This document shows, one piece after another, positions 44,909 through 57,006 of a stretch of DNA of 64,000 nucleotides (position 1 is its first letter; each line of letters opens with the position of its first letter). Below the pieces are notes generated by a model. It was not told where the DNA came from and searched no databases. It saw nothing but the letters and a program-made list of their open reading frames with translations. The position numbers and the translations under genes are program-made. Source of the DNA: Sphaerotilus sulfidivorans (GTDB lineage Bacteria > Pseudomonadota > Gammaproteobacteria > Burkholderiales > Burkholderiaceae_C); contig NZ_JACCPY010000025.1 in NCBI RefSeq assembly GCF_013426975.1, forward strand, positions 1 to 64,000, in the 5' to 3' direction.

Positions 44909-45733
44909 ATGCCTGACCACTACCAGGTCCTGGGTCTGGCGCGCCACGCCGAAGCCGCCGTCGTCAAGGCGGCCTATCGGGCGCTGGTGTCGCTCTACCA
45001 CCCAGACCGCAACCCGGCCCCGGACGCGATCGAGCGGATCCAGCGCATCAACATCGCCCACGATGTGCTCTCGGATCCGGCCCGCCGGCTCGCCTATGAC
45101 GCCACGCTGGCCGACGCGACGCCCCCGCCCGCGGCGGACACGGACGACGGCGCCGACACGATCGCCGAACGCTGGAAGATCGCCTCGAACTTCTTCCCGG
45201 AGATCGGCCGGCACCATGCCCGGCTGGAACGGCTGTCGGCGCACCTGGCCGACGAGTTCCAGCGGCACCTGCTCCAGCGCCAGCAGTACGCCGACGCGGC
45301 AGCGATCGCCGATCGTCTGCGCATCGAGTTTCTCGGCCGCCACTTCGGCACCGACGAAGCCGTGCTCGCCTATGCGGAGCAGCTGCTGCTGGCGCGGGAG
45401 GTCGAGGCGGTGCGCTTCGTCAGCCAGATCGTCTCGGTGCTCGGGCGCAGCGTCGACGCCGACAGCGTGCGCGAGAAGGTCTCGCAGCGCTTTCCCCGCA
45501 CCGTCGACAGCCTGCGCAAGCGCGCCCTGTACGCCCGCATCGCGCACCAGGGCGACGGCGCGCCCGACCGGCAGGCCCTCCACGACCTGGTGAGCCTGTG
45601 CGACGGCGTCGTTCAGCGACCGCTGCTGCGCGCCGGCGGCACGCTGCTGCTCGGCATGCACGATCTGAAGTTCGAGAACGACGAAGAGCTGCGCCAGCTC
45701 GTCGTGCGTCGTCTGGCCGCCGAATTCGGTTGA
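44909..45733 (+). CDS. DnaJ-domain protein
   Basis: 274 residues. Residues 1-70 are a J domain (DHYQVLGLARHAEAAVVKAAYRAL, HPD in LYHPDRNPAP, AHDVLSDPARRLAYDAT), expected to stimulate a DnaK-type ATPase. The remaining 200 residues are helical and match no zinc-finger or DnaJ C-terminal domain (RLSAHLADEFQRHLLQRQQY). The gene starts six bases after puuD and so is co-transcribed with urate oxidation genes; whether it helps assemble PuuD or is simply carried along is unknown. Confidence 0.85.
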   Translation: MPDHYQVLGLARHAEAAVVKAAYRALVSLYHPDRNPAPDAIERIQRINIAHDVLSDPARRLAYDATLADATPPPAADTDDGADTIAERWKIASNFFPEIGRHHARLERLSAHLADEFQRHLLQRQQYADAAAIADRLRIEFLGRHFGTDEAVLAYAEQLLLAREVEAVRFVSQIVSVLGRSVDADSVREKVSQRFPRTVDSLRKRALYARIAHQGDGAPDRQALHDLVSLCDGVVQRPLLRAGGTLLLGMHDLKFENDEELRQLVVRRLAAEFG

Positions 45734-45839
45734 AGGCGCCCCATGGACAACATGGGGTGCCAAGCCCATGTCGAGCGCGTGCGCTGGAGACGATGTCCAA
45801 TGCCAGCCTCGTCCCCGCCACCGAATGCCCCGAGACGCC

Positions 45840-47117
45840 ATGACCTTCGCCGACCCCGCCGCGCTGCTGCGCCAGCTCTTCGATGCCGCCGTGGCCAGCG
45901 CGCAGCCCGCGCTGTGCGTGCCGCCGCACCTGCCCGATCCGGCCCGCGTGCGCGGCCGGCTGATCGTCATCGGTGCCGGCAAGGCCTCGGCAGCGATGGC
46001 GCAGGCGGTGGAAAACCACTGGCCGGGGCCGCTGGCCGGGCTGGTCGTCACCCGCTACGGCTACGGCGCGCCCTGCGAGCGCATCGAGATCGTCGAGGCC
46101 GCGCATCCGGTGCCCGACGCTGCCGGCCTGGCCGCGGCGCAGCGGCTGCTCGCGCTGCCCGAGACGCTCGCCATCACCGCCGACGATCTGGTGCTGTGCC
46201 TGATCTCGGGCGGCGGCTCGGCGCTGCTGCCGCTGCCGGCGGGCGCGCTCACGCTGGAGGACAAGCAGGCGATCAACCGCGCGCTGCTGGCCTCGGGCGC
46301 GACCATCTCGGAGATGAACACCGTGCGCCGGCACCTGTCGGCGATCAAGGGCGGACGGCTGGCCGCGGCCTTCCATCCGGCGCGCATGCTCACGCTGCTG
46401 CTGTCGGACGTGCCCGGCGACGCCCCCGTCGACATCGCCTCCGGCCCGACGGTGGCCGACCCGAGCACCTGCGCCGACGCGCTCGAGATCGTCGCCCGCC
46501 ACCGCATCGCGCTGCCCGAGGCGGCGCGGCAGTTGCTTGAATCAGGCGCGGGCGAATCGGTCAAGCCGGGCGACCCGCGCCTGGCGGCCAACGAGGTGCG
46601 CATGATCGCCGCGCCACAGATGGCGCTGGAGGCCGCAGCCCGCGTGGCCGAGGCCGCCGGCCTGCCGGCCCACATCCTCGGCGACGCGATCGAGGGCGAG
46701 GCGCGCGAGGTCGGCCGGGTGCTGGCCGGGCTGGCGCAGCAGGTCGCCGGGCGCGGCCAGCCCTTCGCGGCGCCGTGCGTGCTGCTGTCGGGCGGCGAGA
46801 CCACGGTGACGGTGCGCGGCCCGGGCCGCGGCGGTCGCAATGTGGAATGCCTGCTCGGCTTCGGCGTGGCGCTGGGCGAGCACCCGCGCATTCACGCGCT
46901 GATGGCCGACACCGACGGCGTCGACGGCCGCGAGGAGATCGCCGGCGCGCTGTGGACGCCGGGCACGATCGCACGCGCCGCGGCCGCCGGCCTGAAGCCC
47001 CGCGCGCACCTCGACGACAACGACGGCCACGGCTTCTTCCAGGCACTCGGCCAGTCGCTCGTCACCGGCCCGACCCGCACGAACGTGAACGATTTCCGGG
47101 CGGTTCTGGTGATCTGA
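45840..47117 (+). CDS. Glycerate 2-kinase (MOFRL/TtuD family)
   Basis: 425-residue kinase converting D-glycerate to 2-phosphoglycerate (the family has also been called hydroxypyruvate reductase). Motifs: IVIGAGKASAAMAQAVE, LISGGGSALLPLPAGAL, NTVRRHLSAIKGGRLA, LLLSDVPGDAPVDIASGPT and the C-terminal MOFRL part with LSGGETTVTVRGPGRGGRN, DTDGVDG and DDNDGHGFF. In this setting it would complete the route from ureide-derived glyoxylate to glycolysis. ATG at 45825 is an alternative start; a GC-rich spacer of 106 bases separates it from the DnaJ gene. Confidence 0.92.
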   Translation: MTFADPAALLRQLFDAAVASAQPALCVPPHLPDPARVRGRLIVIGAGKASAAMAQAVENHWPGPLAGLVVTRYGYGAPCERIEIVEAAHPVPDAAGLAAAQRLLALPETLAITADDLVLCLISGGGSALLPLPAGALTLEDKQAINRALLASGATISEMNTVRRHLSAIKGGRLAAAFHPARMLTLLLSDVPGDAPVDIASGPTVADPSTCADALEIVARHRIALPEAARQLLESGAGESVKPGDPRLAANEVRMIAAPQMALEAAARVAEAAGLPAHILGDAIEGEAREVGRVLAGLAQQVAGRGQPFAAPCVLLSGGETTVTVRGPGRGGRNVECLLGFGVALGEHPRIHALMADTDGVDGREEIAGALWTPGTIARAAAAGLKPRAHLDDNDGHGFFQALGQSLVTGPTRTNVNDFRAVLVI

Positions 47118-47145
47118 GCGGCGCTGCCCCCGGTTGGCGCATCGA

Positions 47146-47163
47146 ACATGACTTTGGTCATGT
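47146..47163. repeat. Inverted repeat ACATGAC-TTTG-GTCATGT
   Basis: Perfect 7-bp arms around a four-base loop, 28 bases after the glycerate kinase stop. It could end or stabilise that transcript, or be an operator of the secreted protein gene 118 bases downstream; no T-tract follows. Confidence 0.45.
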
Positions 47164-47280
47164 CGTTACCCGCTCGCCACATCCCGATCTGAAAATGAAT
47201 CTACTCTCCCGGCAGGGCCTCGCGCCTCGCCAAAGTCGCAGGCTGTCACGCGGCCGGCATGTCTTTTTCGGGAGAGTCAG

Positions 47281-47934
47281 ATGAACCGTCCACCCTTCGC
47301 ACGCCAGGCCCTTGCGCTGGCACTGGCCACCACCACCCTGGGCGCCGCAGCCCAGACCACGCCCGCAGCCCAGCTCGAAAAGTCGCAGGTGCTCGCCGGC
47401 GGCAATGTCGTCACCGCCTACCGCGTGCCGGTGGTCAGCAGCACCGGCGCGGTCAAGTACTACGACATGTCCTTCGTGCTGGGCGTCAGCACTGCCGGCG
47501 TGCCGAGCTTCTCGAAGTTCACCACGGCGGTCTCGCCGACCACGCAGGGCATCAACTTCGTCGCCGGCACCTACAAGGCCAGCGACGGCAAGACCTGCCA
47601 AGTCTCGACATCGATGCTGACGGGCGGCCGCCAGCAAGTCACCATCAGCTGCAACAACAAGGAAGCATCAGACCCCTTGAGTCTCAGTCTCAGCACCGGA
47701 CTGCTTGCGGGTCACCCGTTTCAGGTCGATCTGACCAAAGCCAATATCGGCAACATCACCGGGTACGCTCAGTACGCCTGGGGCAAGGTGCTCTACGCCT
47801 ATTGGGGTTGGAACTGGGGATGCCTGCACAACAGCGACATCGTCAGCGCGGTGCAGGCGGGGAACCAGATCTCGATCGGTGGCTATGACCTCGGGAATGT
47901 GCAGATCTGCGGCTCCATCCTGACTCGGCAGTGA
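47281..47934 (+). CDS. Secreted protein of unknown function
   Basis: 217 residues; I recognise no family. A signal peptide (ARQALALALATTTLGAAAQ) is followed by a mature part predicted to be beta-rich with four cysteines (DGKTCQV, ISCNN, WGCLHN, VQICGS), compatible with two disulfides, and an aromatic cluster AYWGWNWGC. A purine-rich GGGAGAG ribosome site precedes the ATG. The 3' half (47640-47935) is visibly less GC-rich than flanking genes, a weak hint of separate origin. No neighbour suggests a function. Confidence 0.75.
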   Translation: MNRPPFARQALALALATTTLGAAAQTTPAAQLEKSQVLAGGNVVTAYRVPVVSSTGAVKYYDMSFVLGVSTAGVPSFSKFTTAVSPTTQGINFVAGTYKASDGKTCQVSTSMLTGGRQQVTISCNNKEASDPLSLSLSTGLLAGHPFQVDLTKANIGNITGYAQYAWGKVLYAYWGWNWGCLHNSDIVSAVQAGNQISIGGYDLGNVQICGSILTRQ

Positions 47935-48045
47935 TGTAAGCGCCACCGGCTCGGCAAGCCATACCAGATCGAGTCAAGTCCCGCCCTGAAAGCGCCGAAA
48001 TCGGCAGTCATGTCGATTGACCGCCCTTGGGCCGGAGAACACACC

Positions 48046-49137
48046 ATGACCCGATCGAATCCCGTGCTGCCACGCCTGCTGCCTGTGCTGCTGGGCGCCT
48101 TGCTGATCAGTGGCACCGCTCAGGCGGGCGAGGCCGCCTCCGCGCCTGCGCATGTCTCGCCCGCCAAGGCAGCAGCCAAGGCGGCTGCGCAGGCAGCGGC
48201 CCAGAAGGAAGCAGCCAAGCCTGAGGCTGCACCCGCCAAGGAAGCCCCGGCGGCCGCCGCAGCCGCGCCGGCGCGTGTCAGCGACGAGGAGCTGCGCCAG
48301 CGGCTGGAGGCCCGCATCGCCGCAGTCCGTGCCGCCCAGACCGAGCCCAAGCCGGCTGCGCGCAAGCCGGCGCATGTGCGCAAGGTCGCCGCGCCGGCCG
48401 CCGCACTCGGTGCCACGGCGGTGGCCGCCCATGCCGCCGCAGGCCACGGAGCCGGCCATGCCGCACCGCACTGGTCCTACGGCGGCGACGGCGGCCCGGC
48501 CGAGTGGGGCAAGCTGCAGTCCGAGTTCTCGCTGTGCGGCAGCGGCAAGCGCCAGAGCCCGATCGACATCCGCGGCGGCGTCAAGGTCGATCTCGAACCG
48601 ATCCGCTTCGACTACCGGCCCACCGGCTTCAACGTGATCGACAACGGCCACACGGTGCAGGCCAATCTCGGCAGCGGCAACACCATCGAGGTCGGTGGCA
48701 GGCGCTACGAGCTGGTGCAGTTCCACTTCCATCGGCCGTCGGAGGAGCGCATCAACGGCCGCCAGTTCGAGATGGTCGCCCACCTGGTGCACAAGGATCC
48801 GGAAGGCCGCCTGGCGGTGGTGGCGGTGCTGATGGACCAGGGCAAGCAGCATCCGATGGTCCAGCTGGTCTGGAACAGCCTGCCGCTGGAGAAGAAGGAA
48901 GAGACGATGTCGCCGGTGCCGATCGACATGAACCTGATGCTGCCGGAGGACCGCCGCTACTACACCTACATGGGCTCGCTGACCACGCCGCCGTGCAGCG
49001 AGGGCGTGCTGTGGCTGGTGCTCAAGCAGCCGGCGCAGCTGTCGGCCGAACAGCTGGCGGTGTTCGCCAAGCTCTATCCGATGAACGCGCGCCCGATCCA
49101 GCAGGCCAGCGGCCGCATGATCAAGGAATCGAACTGA
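48046..49137 (+). CDS. Periplasmic alpha-type carbonic anhydrase with long Ala/Lys-rich N-terminal region
   Basis: Hydrates CO2 in the periplasm. From ATG 48046 (GGAGAA upstream) the protein has 363 residues: signal peptide (to about AQA-27), a low-complexity Ala/Lys/Pro region (~28-140, SPAKAAAKAAAQAAAQKEAA), then the alpha-CA domain (~143-363) with HWSYGGDGGPAEWG, RQSPIDIRGG, zinc ligands in LVQFHFHRPSEE and EMVAHLVHKD, and SLTTPPCSEGVLWLV. Typical bacterial alpha-CAs are about 230-260 residues, so the Ala/Lys region is an addition, perhaps a flexible or peptidoglycan-associating spacer. Confidence 0.93.
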   Translation: MTRSNPVLPRLLPVLLGALLISGTAQAGEAASAPAHVSPAKAAAKAAAQAAAQKEAAKPEAAPAKEAPAAAAAAPARVSDEELRQRLEARIAAVRAAQTEPKPAARKPAHVRKVAAPAAALGATAVAAHAAAGHGAGHAAPHWSYGGDGGPAEWGKLQSEFSLCGSGKRQSPIDIRGGVKVDLEPIRFDYRPTGFNVIDNGHTVQANLGSGNTIEVGGRRYELVQFHFHRPSEERINGRQFEMVAHLVHKDPEGRLAVVAVLMDQGKQHPMVQLVWNSLPLEKKEETMSPVPIDMNLMLPEDRRYYTYMGSLTTPPCSEGVLWLVLKQPAQLSAEQLAVFAKLYPMNARPIQQASGRMIKESN

Positions 49138-49174
49138 GCGGTCCCGCCGCTCTGGCTTGACCCGGTCGGACCCG

Positions 49175-49209
49175 CGACGGTGCCGAGGCTGATAGGCTCG
49201 GCACCGTCG
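49175..49209. terminator. Strong hairpin between carbonic anhydrase and riboflavin synthase
   Basis: A perfect 13-bp inverted repeat (CGACGGTGCCGAG with its complement, nine-base loop) 38 bases after the carbonic anhydrase stop and about 26 before the riboflavin synthase start. Only TTCGTTTCC follows, so it is a weak intrinsic terminator at best. It could also occlude or regulate the downstream ribosome site region. Confidence 0.6.
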
Positions 49210-49235
49210 TTCGTTTCCAGAGACCGCATTCCATC

Positions 49236-49913
49236 ATGTTCACCGGCATCGTCCAGGCCGTCGCCACCGTGGCGGCCCTCTCCGACCGCCCCGGTCTGCG
49301 CAGCTTCACGCTGCAGTTCCCGCCCGGCTTTCTCGCCGGCCAGGAGATCGGCGCCAGCGTCGCCTGCGACGGCACCTGCCTGACCGTCGTCCGGCACCAT
49401 GACGGCGACCGCGCCGACTTCGACGTGATGCAGCAGAGCCTGGCGCTCACGACGCTGGGCACGCTGCAGGTCGGCAGCCGCCTCAATGTCGAACGCGCCG
49501 CACGCGACGGCGTCGAGATCGGCGGCCACCCGCTCTCCGGCCACATCGACTTCCAGGCCACGCTGGTCGAGGTTCGCCACCCCGAGAACAACCATGTGCT
49601 GCGCATCCAGGTGCCGCCGCAGTGGATGCGCTACATCTTCCCGAAGGGCTACATCGCCATCAACGGCGCCAGCCTGACCATCGCCGAGGTCGACCGCGCG
49701 GCCGGCTGCTTCGAGGTCTGGCTGATCCCGGAGACGCTGCGCCAGACCACCTTCGGCGACAAGCGGCCCGGCGACGCGCTCAACATCGAGATCGAGCGCC
49801 AGACCCAGGTGATGGTCGACACCGTGCGCGCGGCGGTCGACGAGCGGCTGGGCAGCATGCTGCCGGCGCTGAAGGCACTGCTGCGCGAGCGCGGCGTGGA
49901 GATCGACGCATGA
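49236..49913 (+). CDS. ribE: Riboflavin synthase alpha subunit (E. coli-like)
   Basis: Dismutates two 6,7-dimethyl-8-ribityllumazine molecules into riboflavin. 225 residues in two lumazine-binding repeats: MFTGIVQAVATV with CDGTCLTVV, and LSGHIDFQ with INGASLTIAEV; the segments MRYIFPKGYIAING and IPETLRQTTFGDKRPGD-like follow the E. coli enzyme closely. It is not in a ribD/ribBA/ribH operon here, a feature shared with E. coli. Its stop overlaps the next ATG (ATGA). Confidence 0.92.
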   Translation: MFTGIVQAVATVAALSDRPGLRSFTLQFPPGFLAGQEIGASVACDGTCLTVVRHHDGDRADFDVMQQSLALTTLGTLQVGSRLNVERAARDGVEIGGHPLSGHIDFQATLVEVRHPENNHVLRIQVPPQWMRYIFPKGYIAINGASLTIAEVDRAAGCFEVWLIPETLRQTTFGDKRPGDALNIEIERQTQVMVDTVRAAVDERLGSMLPALKALLRERGVEIDA

Positions 49914-50485
49914 ACACCCCGATGGACAACACCCCGAAGACCGTCCCGTCCGACGCGCAGGCCGTCGCCGACACCGTCGAGTGGCTGGAGAAGGCCGTCA
50001 TCGGCCTGAACCTGTGTCCCTTCGCCAAGGCGGTGCATGTCAAGCAGCAGATCCGCTACCAGGTCAGCCACGCCACCGACGCCGAGGGCCTGCTGCAGGA
50101 GCTGGTGAGCGAGCTGGAGCTGCTGGCCGAGACCTCGCCCGAGAAGATCGAGACGACGCTGCTGATCCATCCGCAGGCCCTGACCGACTTCATGGACTTC
50201 AACGACTTTCTCGAAGTCGCCGATGCGGCGGTGGAGGCGCTGCAGCTCGACGGCATCCTGCAGGTCGCCAGCTTCCACCCCGACTACCAATTCGACGAGA
50301 CGCACGCCGACGACATCGAGAACTTCAGCAACCGTTCGCCCTGGCCGACGCTGCACCTGATCCGCGAGGCCAGCATCGACGCGGCGGTCGAGGCCTTCCC
50401 CGACGCAGCCGACATCTACGAGCGCAACATCGAGACGCTGCAGCGGCTCGGCCACGCCGGCTGGAAGAAGCTGTTCACCGCCTGA
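49910..50485 (+). CDS. DUF1415 family protein
   Basis: 191-residue cytoplasmic protein of the conserved DUF1415 family, function unknown. Family features are WLEKAVIGLNLCPFAKAVHV, the FMDFNDFLEVAD segment and HPDYQFDETHADDIENFSNRSP near the middle, followed by PWPTLHLIREASID. Translationally coupled to riboflavin synthase by an ATGA overlap. Confidence 0.9.
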   Translation: MNTPMDNTPKTVPSDAQAVADTVEWLEKAVIGLNLCPFAKAVHVKQQIRYQVSHATDAEGLLQELVSELELLAETSPEKIETTLLIHPQALTDFMDFNDFLEVADAAVEALQLDGILQVASFHPDYQFDETHADDIENFSNRSPWPTLHLIREASIDAAVEAFPDAADIYERNIETLQRLGHAGWKKLFTA

Positions 50486-50911
50486 TACCATTACGTTCCA
50501 CGCGAATCGGGGCCCGCACCCGTGAAAGCATCATGGTGCTGACGTGCCCTGTTCTTTCATTTGTGACATGAATCAAGCTGCTGCAGCCTGTTTTCCTGTT
50601 GTGATCTGGCGGAAAAGCCCCGCCTTTCATCGGGCTTCACATCCGAGATTCAAGGCGATGATGTGAATTGTCGACAGAACTGACGGCAATCCTCGCTATG
50701 CTCGGGCTTGTCGGCAGTCGAAGAATCGGGCTATTCGCAGGCTCGTCGCGTGAGCCTGAAGGTCGGTCCAGCACCGGCCACATCTGAAAAATCAGGACAC
50801 GACCCCATCGGGGGCACCCGATTCACAGCAGCTGGCGTGCTCGCTAGACTGCGCCCACTTTTCGATCACCCGATCGGAAGCCCACGCAACTCAGGCAAGG
50901 AGACCCCCCAG
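50486..50911. other. Intergenic region upstream of rlpA
   Basis: About 425 bases without a gene, noticeably less GC-rich than the surroundings. It holds a short inverted repeat (AAGCCC at 50615-50620 with GGGCTT at 50632-50637), which may end the riboflavin synthase transcript, and the candidate rlpA promoter given separately. An open frame running from 50708 into rlpA has no ribosome site or signal peptide and is not a credible start. Confidence 0.6.
50822..50850 (+). promoter_or_regulatory. Candidate sigma-70 promoter of rlpA
   Basis: TTCACA (50822-50827) and TAGACT (50845-50850) with a 17-base spacer, about 60 bases upstream of the rlpA start. Confidence 0.5.
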
Positions 50912-51556
50912 ATGAATGCACGGACTGTCCGCTCTGTCGCTCTTCACACGACGCTCTGCACGCTGCTGATGAGCGGTGCAGGCCTGACGATGGCGGCCCC
51001 GGAACCGGCCGCGAGCGATGAAGGGGATCGTCCTGCGCTGCTGTCGGTCTCCACGCTGACCAGCACCACCACCGCAGCGGTCGCCGCCGTGGCCGAGGCG
51101 GCCTCCGCGCCGGTCAGCGCCGCGGTCAGTGCAGTCAGCGCCGTCACCACGGCCATCGCCGAGCCGGTGCAGCGCATCCGCAGCGCCGCAGCCACCACCA
51201 CCGCCCGGGTCACCGGCCAGCCTCACCAGACCGGTGCGGCCTCCTACTACGCCGACAAGTTCCACGGCCGCAAGACCGCCAGCGGCGAGACCTTCGACAA
51301 CGGCGAGCTGACGATGGCGCACCGCACGCTGCCGCTGGGCACGCTGGTGAAGGTGACCAATCTGGCCAACAACACCAGCGTGGTGGTGCGGGTCAACGAC
51401 CGCGGTCCTTACGCTGGCGGCCGCGTCGCCGACCTGTCGCGGGCCGCGGCCGAAAAGCTCAAGATGATCCAGCGCGGCATCGTCGACGTGGCGCTGCACA
51501 TCGTGCCGCCAGGCACGGCCGACAAGGACGGCAGCCCCAAGCGCGGCAGCAACTGA
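50912..51556 (+). CDS. rlpA: RlpA-like septal ring lytic protein
   Basis: 214-residue exported protein with the double-psi beta-barrel of RlpA, a lytic transglycosylase for denuded septal glycan in pseudomonads. From ATG 50912 (AAGGAG upstream) there is a signal peptide (to about MAAPE), a Thr/Ala/Val-rich linker (~35-100) and the RlpA domain (~105-200): GAASYYADKFHGRKTASGE, LTMAHRTLPLGTLVKVTN and VRVNDRGPYAGGRVADLS. It has no lipobox and no SPOR domain, so it is the short version. Confidence 0.93.
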   Translation: MNARTVRSVALHTTLCTLLMSGAGLTMAAPEPAASDEGDRPALLSVSTLTSTTTAAVAAVAEAASAPVSAAVSAVSAVTTAIAEPVQRIRSAAATTTARVTGQPHQTGAASYYADKFHGRKTASGETFDNGELTMAHRTLPLGTLVKVTNLANNTSVVVRVNDRGPYAGGRVADLSRAAAEKLKMIQRGIVDVALHIVPPGTADKDGSPKRGSN

Positions 51557-51563
51557 GGCCGGA

Positions 51564-52517
51564 TCAAGAAGCGCAGCGCGCCCGCAACGCCCGTCCGGCG
51601 CGCGAGCCGTTCGGCCGGCCCAGCTCGGCGCAGATCCATTCGCCGCAGGCGGCCAGCGCCTCCAGATCAACGCCAGTGGACTCGCCCAGGCCGTGCAGCA
51701 GCCAGACCAGGTCCTCGGTCGCCACATTGCCGGTGGCGCCCTTCGCGTAGGGACAGCCGCCCAGGCCGGCCACCGAGCTGTCGAACACCCGCACGCCCTG
51801 GCGCCAGGCCTCGGCCACGTTGGCCACGCCCATGCCCCAGGTGTCGTGGAAATGGCCGGCCAGACGCGCCGCCGGCACCTGTTCGCCCACCGTGCCGATC
51901 AGGCGCTGCACGCCCGCCGGCGTGCCGATGCCGATGGTGTCGCCCAGCGAGACCTCGAAGCAGCCCATCTGCAGCAGCTCGCGCGCGATCGTGGCCACCG
52001 CCTCGGGCGCGACCTCGCCCTGGTAGGGGCAGCCGAGCACGCAGGAGATGTAGCCGCGCACCCGCACGCCGGCGGTCTGCGCCGCCGCCAGGATGGGCTC
52101 GAAGCGCGCGATCGACTCGGCCACCGTGCAGTTGATGTTCTTCTGCGAGAAGGCCTCGGAAGCCGCGGCGAAGACCGCGACCTCGCGGGCGCCGGCCGCC
52201 AGCGCCGCCTCGAAGCCCTTGAGGTTGGGCGTCAGCACGGGGTAGTTCACGCCGGGAAACTCGGCCGCCGAGGGCAGCCCGGCCATCACCTCGGCATGGT
52301 CGGCCATCTGCGGCACCCATTTCGGCGAGACGAAGGCGGTGGCCTCGATGTCCTTCAGGCCGGCGGCGGCAAGGCGGCGGATCAGCGCGAGCTTGGTCGC
52401 GGTCGCAATGGCCTGGCGCTCGTTCTGCAGGCCGTCGCGCGGGCCGACCTCGACCAGGCGCACCGTCGGGGCCGCGGGAGATGCAGGGGGCGCAGGAGGG
52501 CGGGAAGACATGCTCAT
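51564..52517 (-). CDS. liuE: Hydroxymethylglutaryl-CoA lyase
   Basis: Last step of leucine degradation: splits HMG-CoA to acetoacetate and acetyl-CoA. About 317 residues with VRLVEVGPRDGLQNE, the HxH metal motif in AGHFHDTWGMGVANV and the catalytic-cysteine signature GLGGCPYAKGATGN. Several ATGs cluster at the 5' end (52529 overlapping the preceding stop as ATGA, 52526, 52517, 52511); I use 52517. Last gene of the liu operon. Confidence 0.95.
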   Translation of the reverse strand: MSMSSRPPAPPASPAAPTVRLVEVGPRDGLQNERQAIATATKLALIRRLAAAGLKDIEATAFVSPKWVPQMADHAEVMAGLPSAAEFPGVNYPVLTPNLKGFEAALAAGAREVAVFAAASEAFSQKNINCTVAESIARFEPILAAAQTAGVRVRGYISCVLGCPYQGEVAPEAVATIARELLQMGCFEVSLGDTIGIGTPAGVQRLIGTVGEQVPAARLAGHFHDTWGMGVANVAEAWRQGVRVFDSSVAGLGGCPYAKGATGNVATEDLVWLLHGLGESTGVDLEALAACGEWICAELGRPNGSRAGRALRARCAS

Positions 52518-52525
52518 GGCGCCCA

Positions 52526-54544
<2,019 letters not shown>

Positions 54545-54547
54545 GGC

Positions 54548-55375
54548 TCAGGCTCCGGAATCGGGGGATGACGGCAGCGTCCAGGCCGCCGGCCGCTTGT
54601 CCAGGAAGGCGGCCAGCCCTTCGCGGGCCTCGTCGGTGGCGCGCAGCGTGGCGATGCGCCGCGCGGTGTCCTCGACCAGCGCATCGGTGATCGGCCGGTT
54701 GGCGACGGCGCGGATCAGGTCGGTCGCCGCGGCCTGCGCCTGCGGGCCGCCGGTCAGCAGCGCCTCGATCAGCGCCTCGATCTGGGGGTCGAGCCCGTCG
54801 TCAGTCGTCACCTCATGCACCAGCCCCAGCTCGCGGGCCCGCGCGGCCGGGATGCGCTCGGCGGTCTGGAAATAGCGGTAGGCCTGGCGCTCGCCGATCG
54901 CGCGGATCACATAGGGACTGATCGCCGACGGAATGATGCCGAAGCGCACCTCGGAGGTCGCGAACACCGCCCGCTCGGCGGCGACGCAGAGGTCGCAGGC
55001 GGCCGCCAGCCCCATGCCGCCGCCGAGCGCGGCGCCCTGCACCCGGGCGAGCGTCGGCGTCACGCAGGTCGACAGCGTGCGGAACAGCCCGGCGAGCCGG
55101 CGCGCGTCGGCGAGGTTGTCCTCGACCGAGGCCTCGCCCTGGCGGCGCATCCAGTTCAGGTCGGCGCCGGCCGAGAAGCTGCGGCCCTCGCCGGCCAGCA
55201 CGATGGCGCGCACCGCCGGGTCGGCGTCGAGCTGGCGCAGCGTGTCGGTCAGCTCGGCGATCAGCGTCTCGTCGAAGGCGTTGTGCACCGCAGGCCGGGC
55301 CATCCAGATCCAGGCCGCCGGGCCGCGGCGCTCGATGCGCAGCGTCGCCAGGGATGTCGTCGTGGAGATCGTCAT
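54548..55375 (-). CDS. liuC: Methylglutaconyl-CoA hydratase (enoyl-CoA hydratase family)
   Basis: Crotonase-fold hydratase converting 3-methylglutaconyl-CoA to HMG-CoA. 275 residues with GEGRSFSAGADLNWMR (oxyanion-hole residues), VQGAALGGGMGLAAACDL and FGIIPSAISPYVIRAIG. The specific assignment comes from its place between the two carboxylase subunits of the operon; sequence alone gives enoyl-CoA hydratase. Confidence 0.92.
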   Translation of the reverse strand: MTISTTTSLATLRIERRGPAAWIWMARPAVHNAFDETLIAELTDTLRQLDADPAVRAIVLAGEGRSFSAGADLNWMRRQGEASVEDNLADARRLAGLFRTLSTCVTPTLARVQGAALGGGMGLAAACDLCVAAERAVFATSEVRFGIIPSAISPYVIRAIGERQAYRYFQTAERIPAARARELGLVHEVTTDDGLDPQIEALIEALLTGGPQAQAAATDLIRAVANRPITDALVEDTARRIATLRATDEAREGLAAFLDKRPAAWTLPSSPDSGA

Positions 55376-55388
55376 CGGTCCGTCCCCC

Positions 55389-56996
<1,608 letters not shown>

Positions 56997-57006
56997 GGCG
57001 GCGTCC

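Noticed and set aside
43211-46051. Long upstream extension of the puuE reading frame on the minus strand
   Set aside because: It runs antisense through uraH, puuD and the DnaJ gene. The ATG at 43210 gives the normal family length.
49141-49235. FMN riboswitch upstream of riboflavin synthase
   Set aside because: The leader is under 100 bases and holds only one simple hairpin; none of the conserved RFN-element segments is present.
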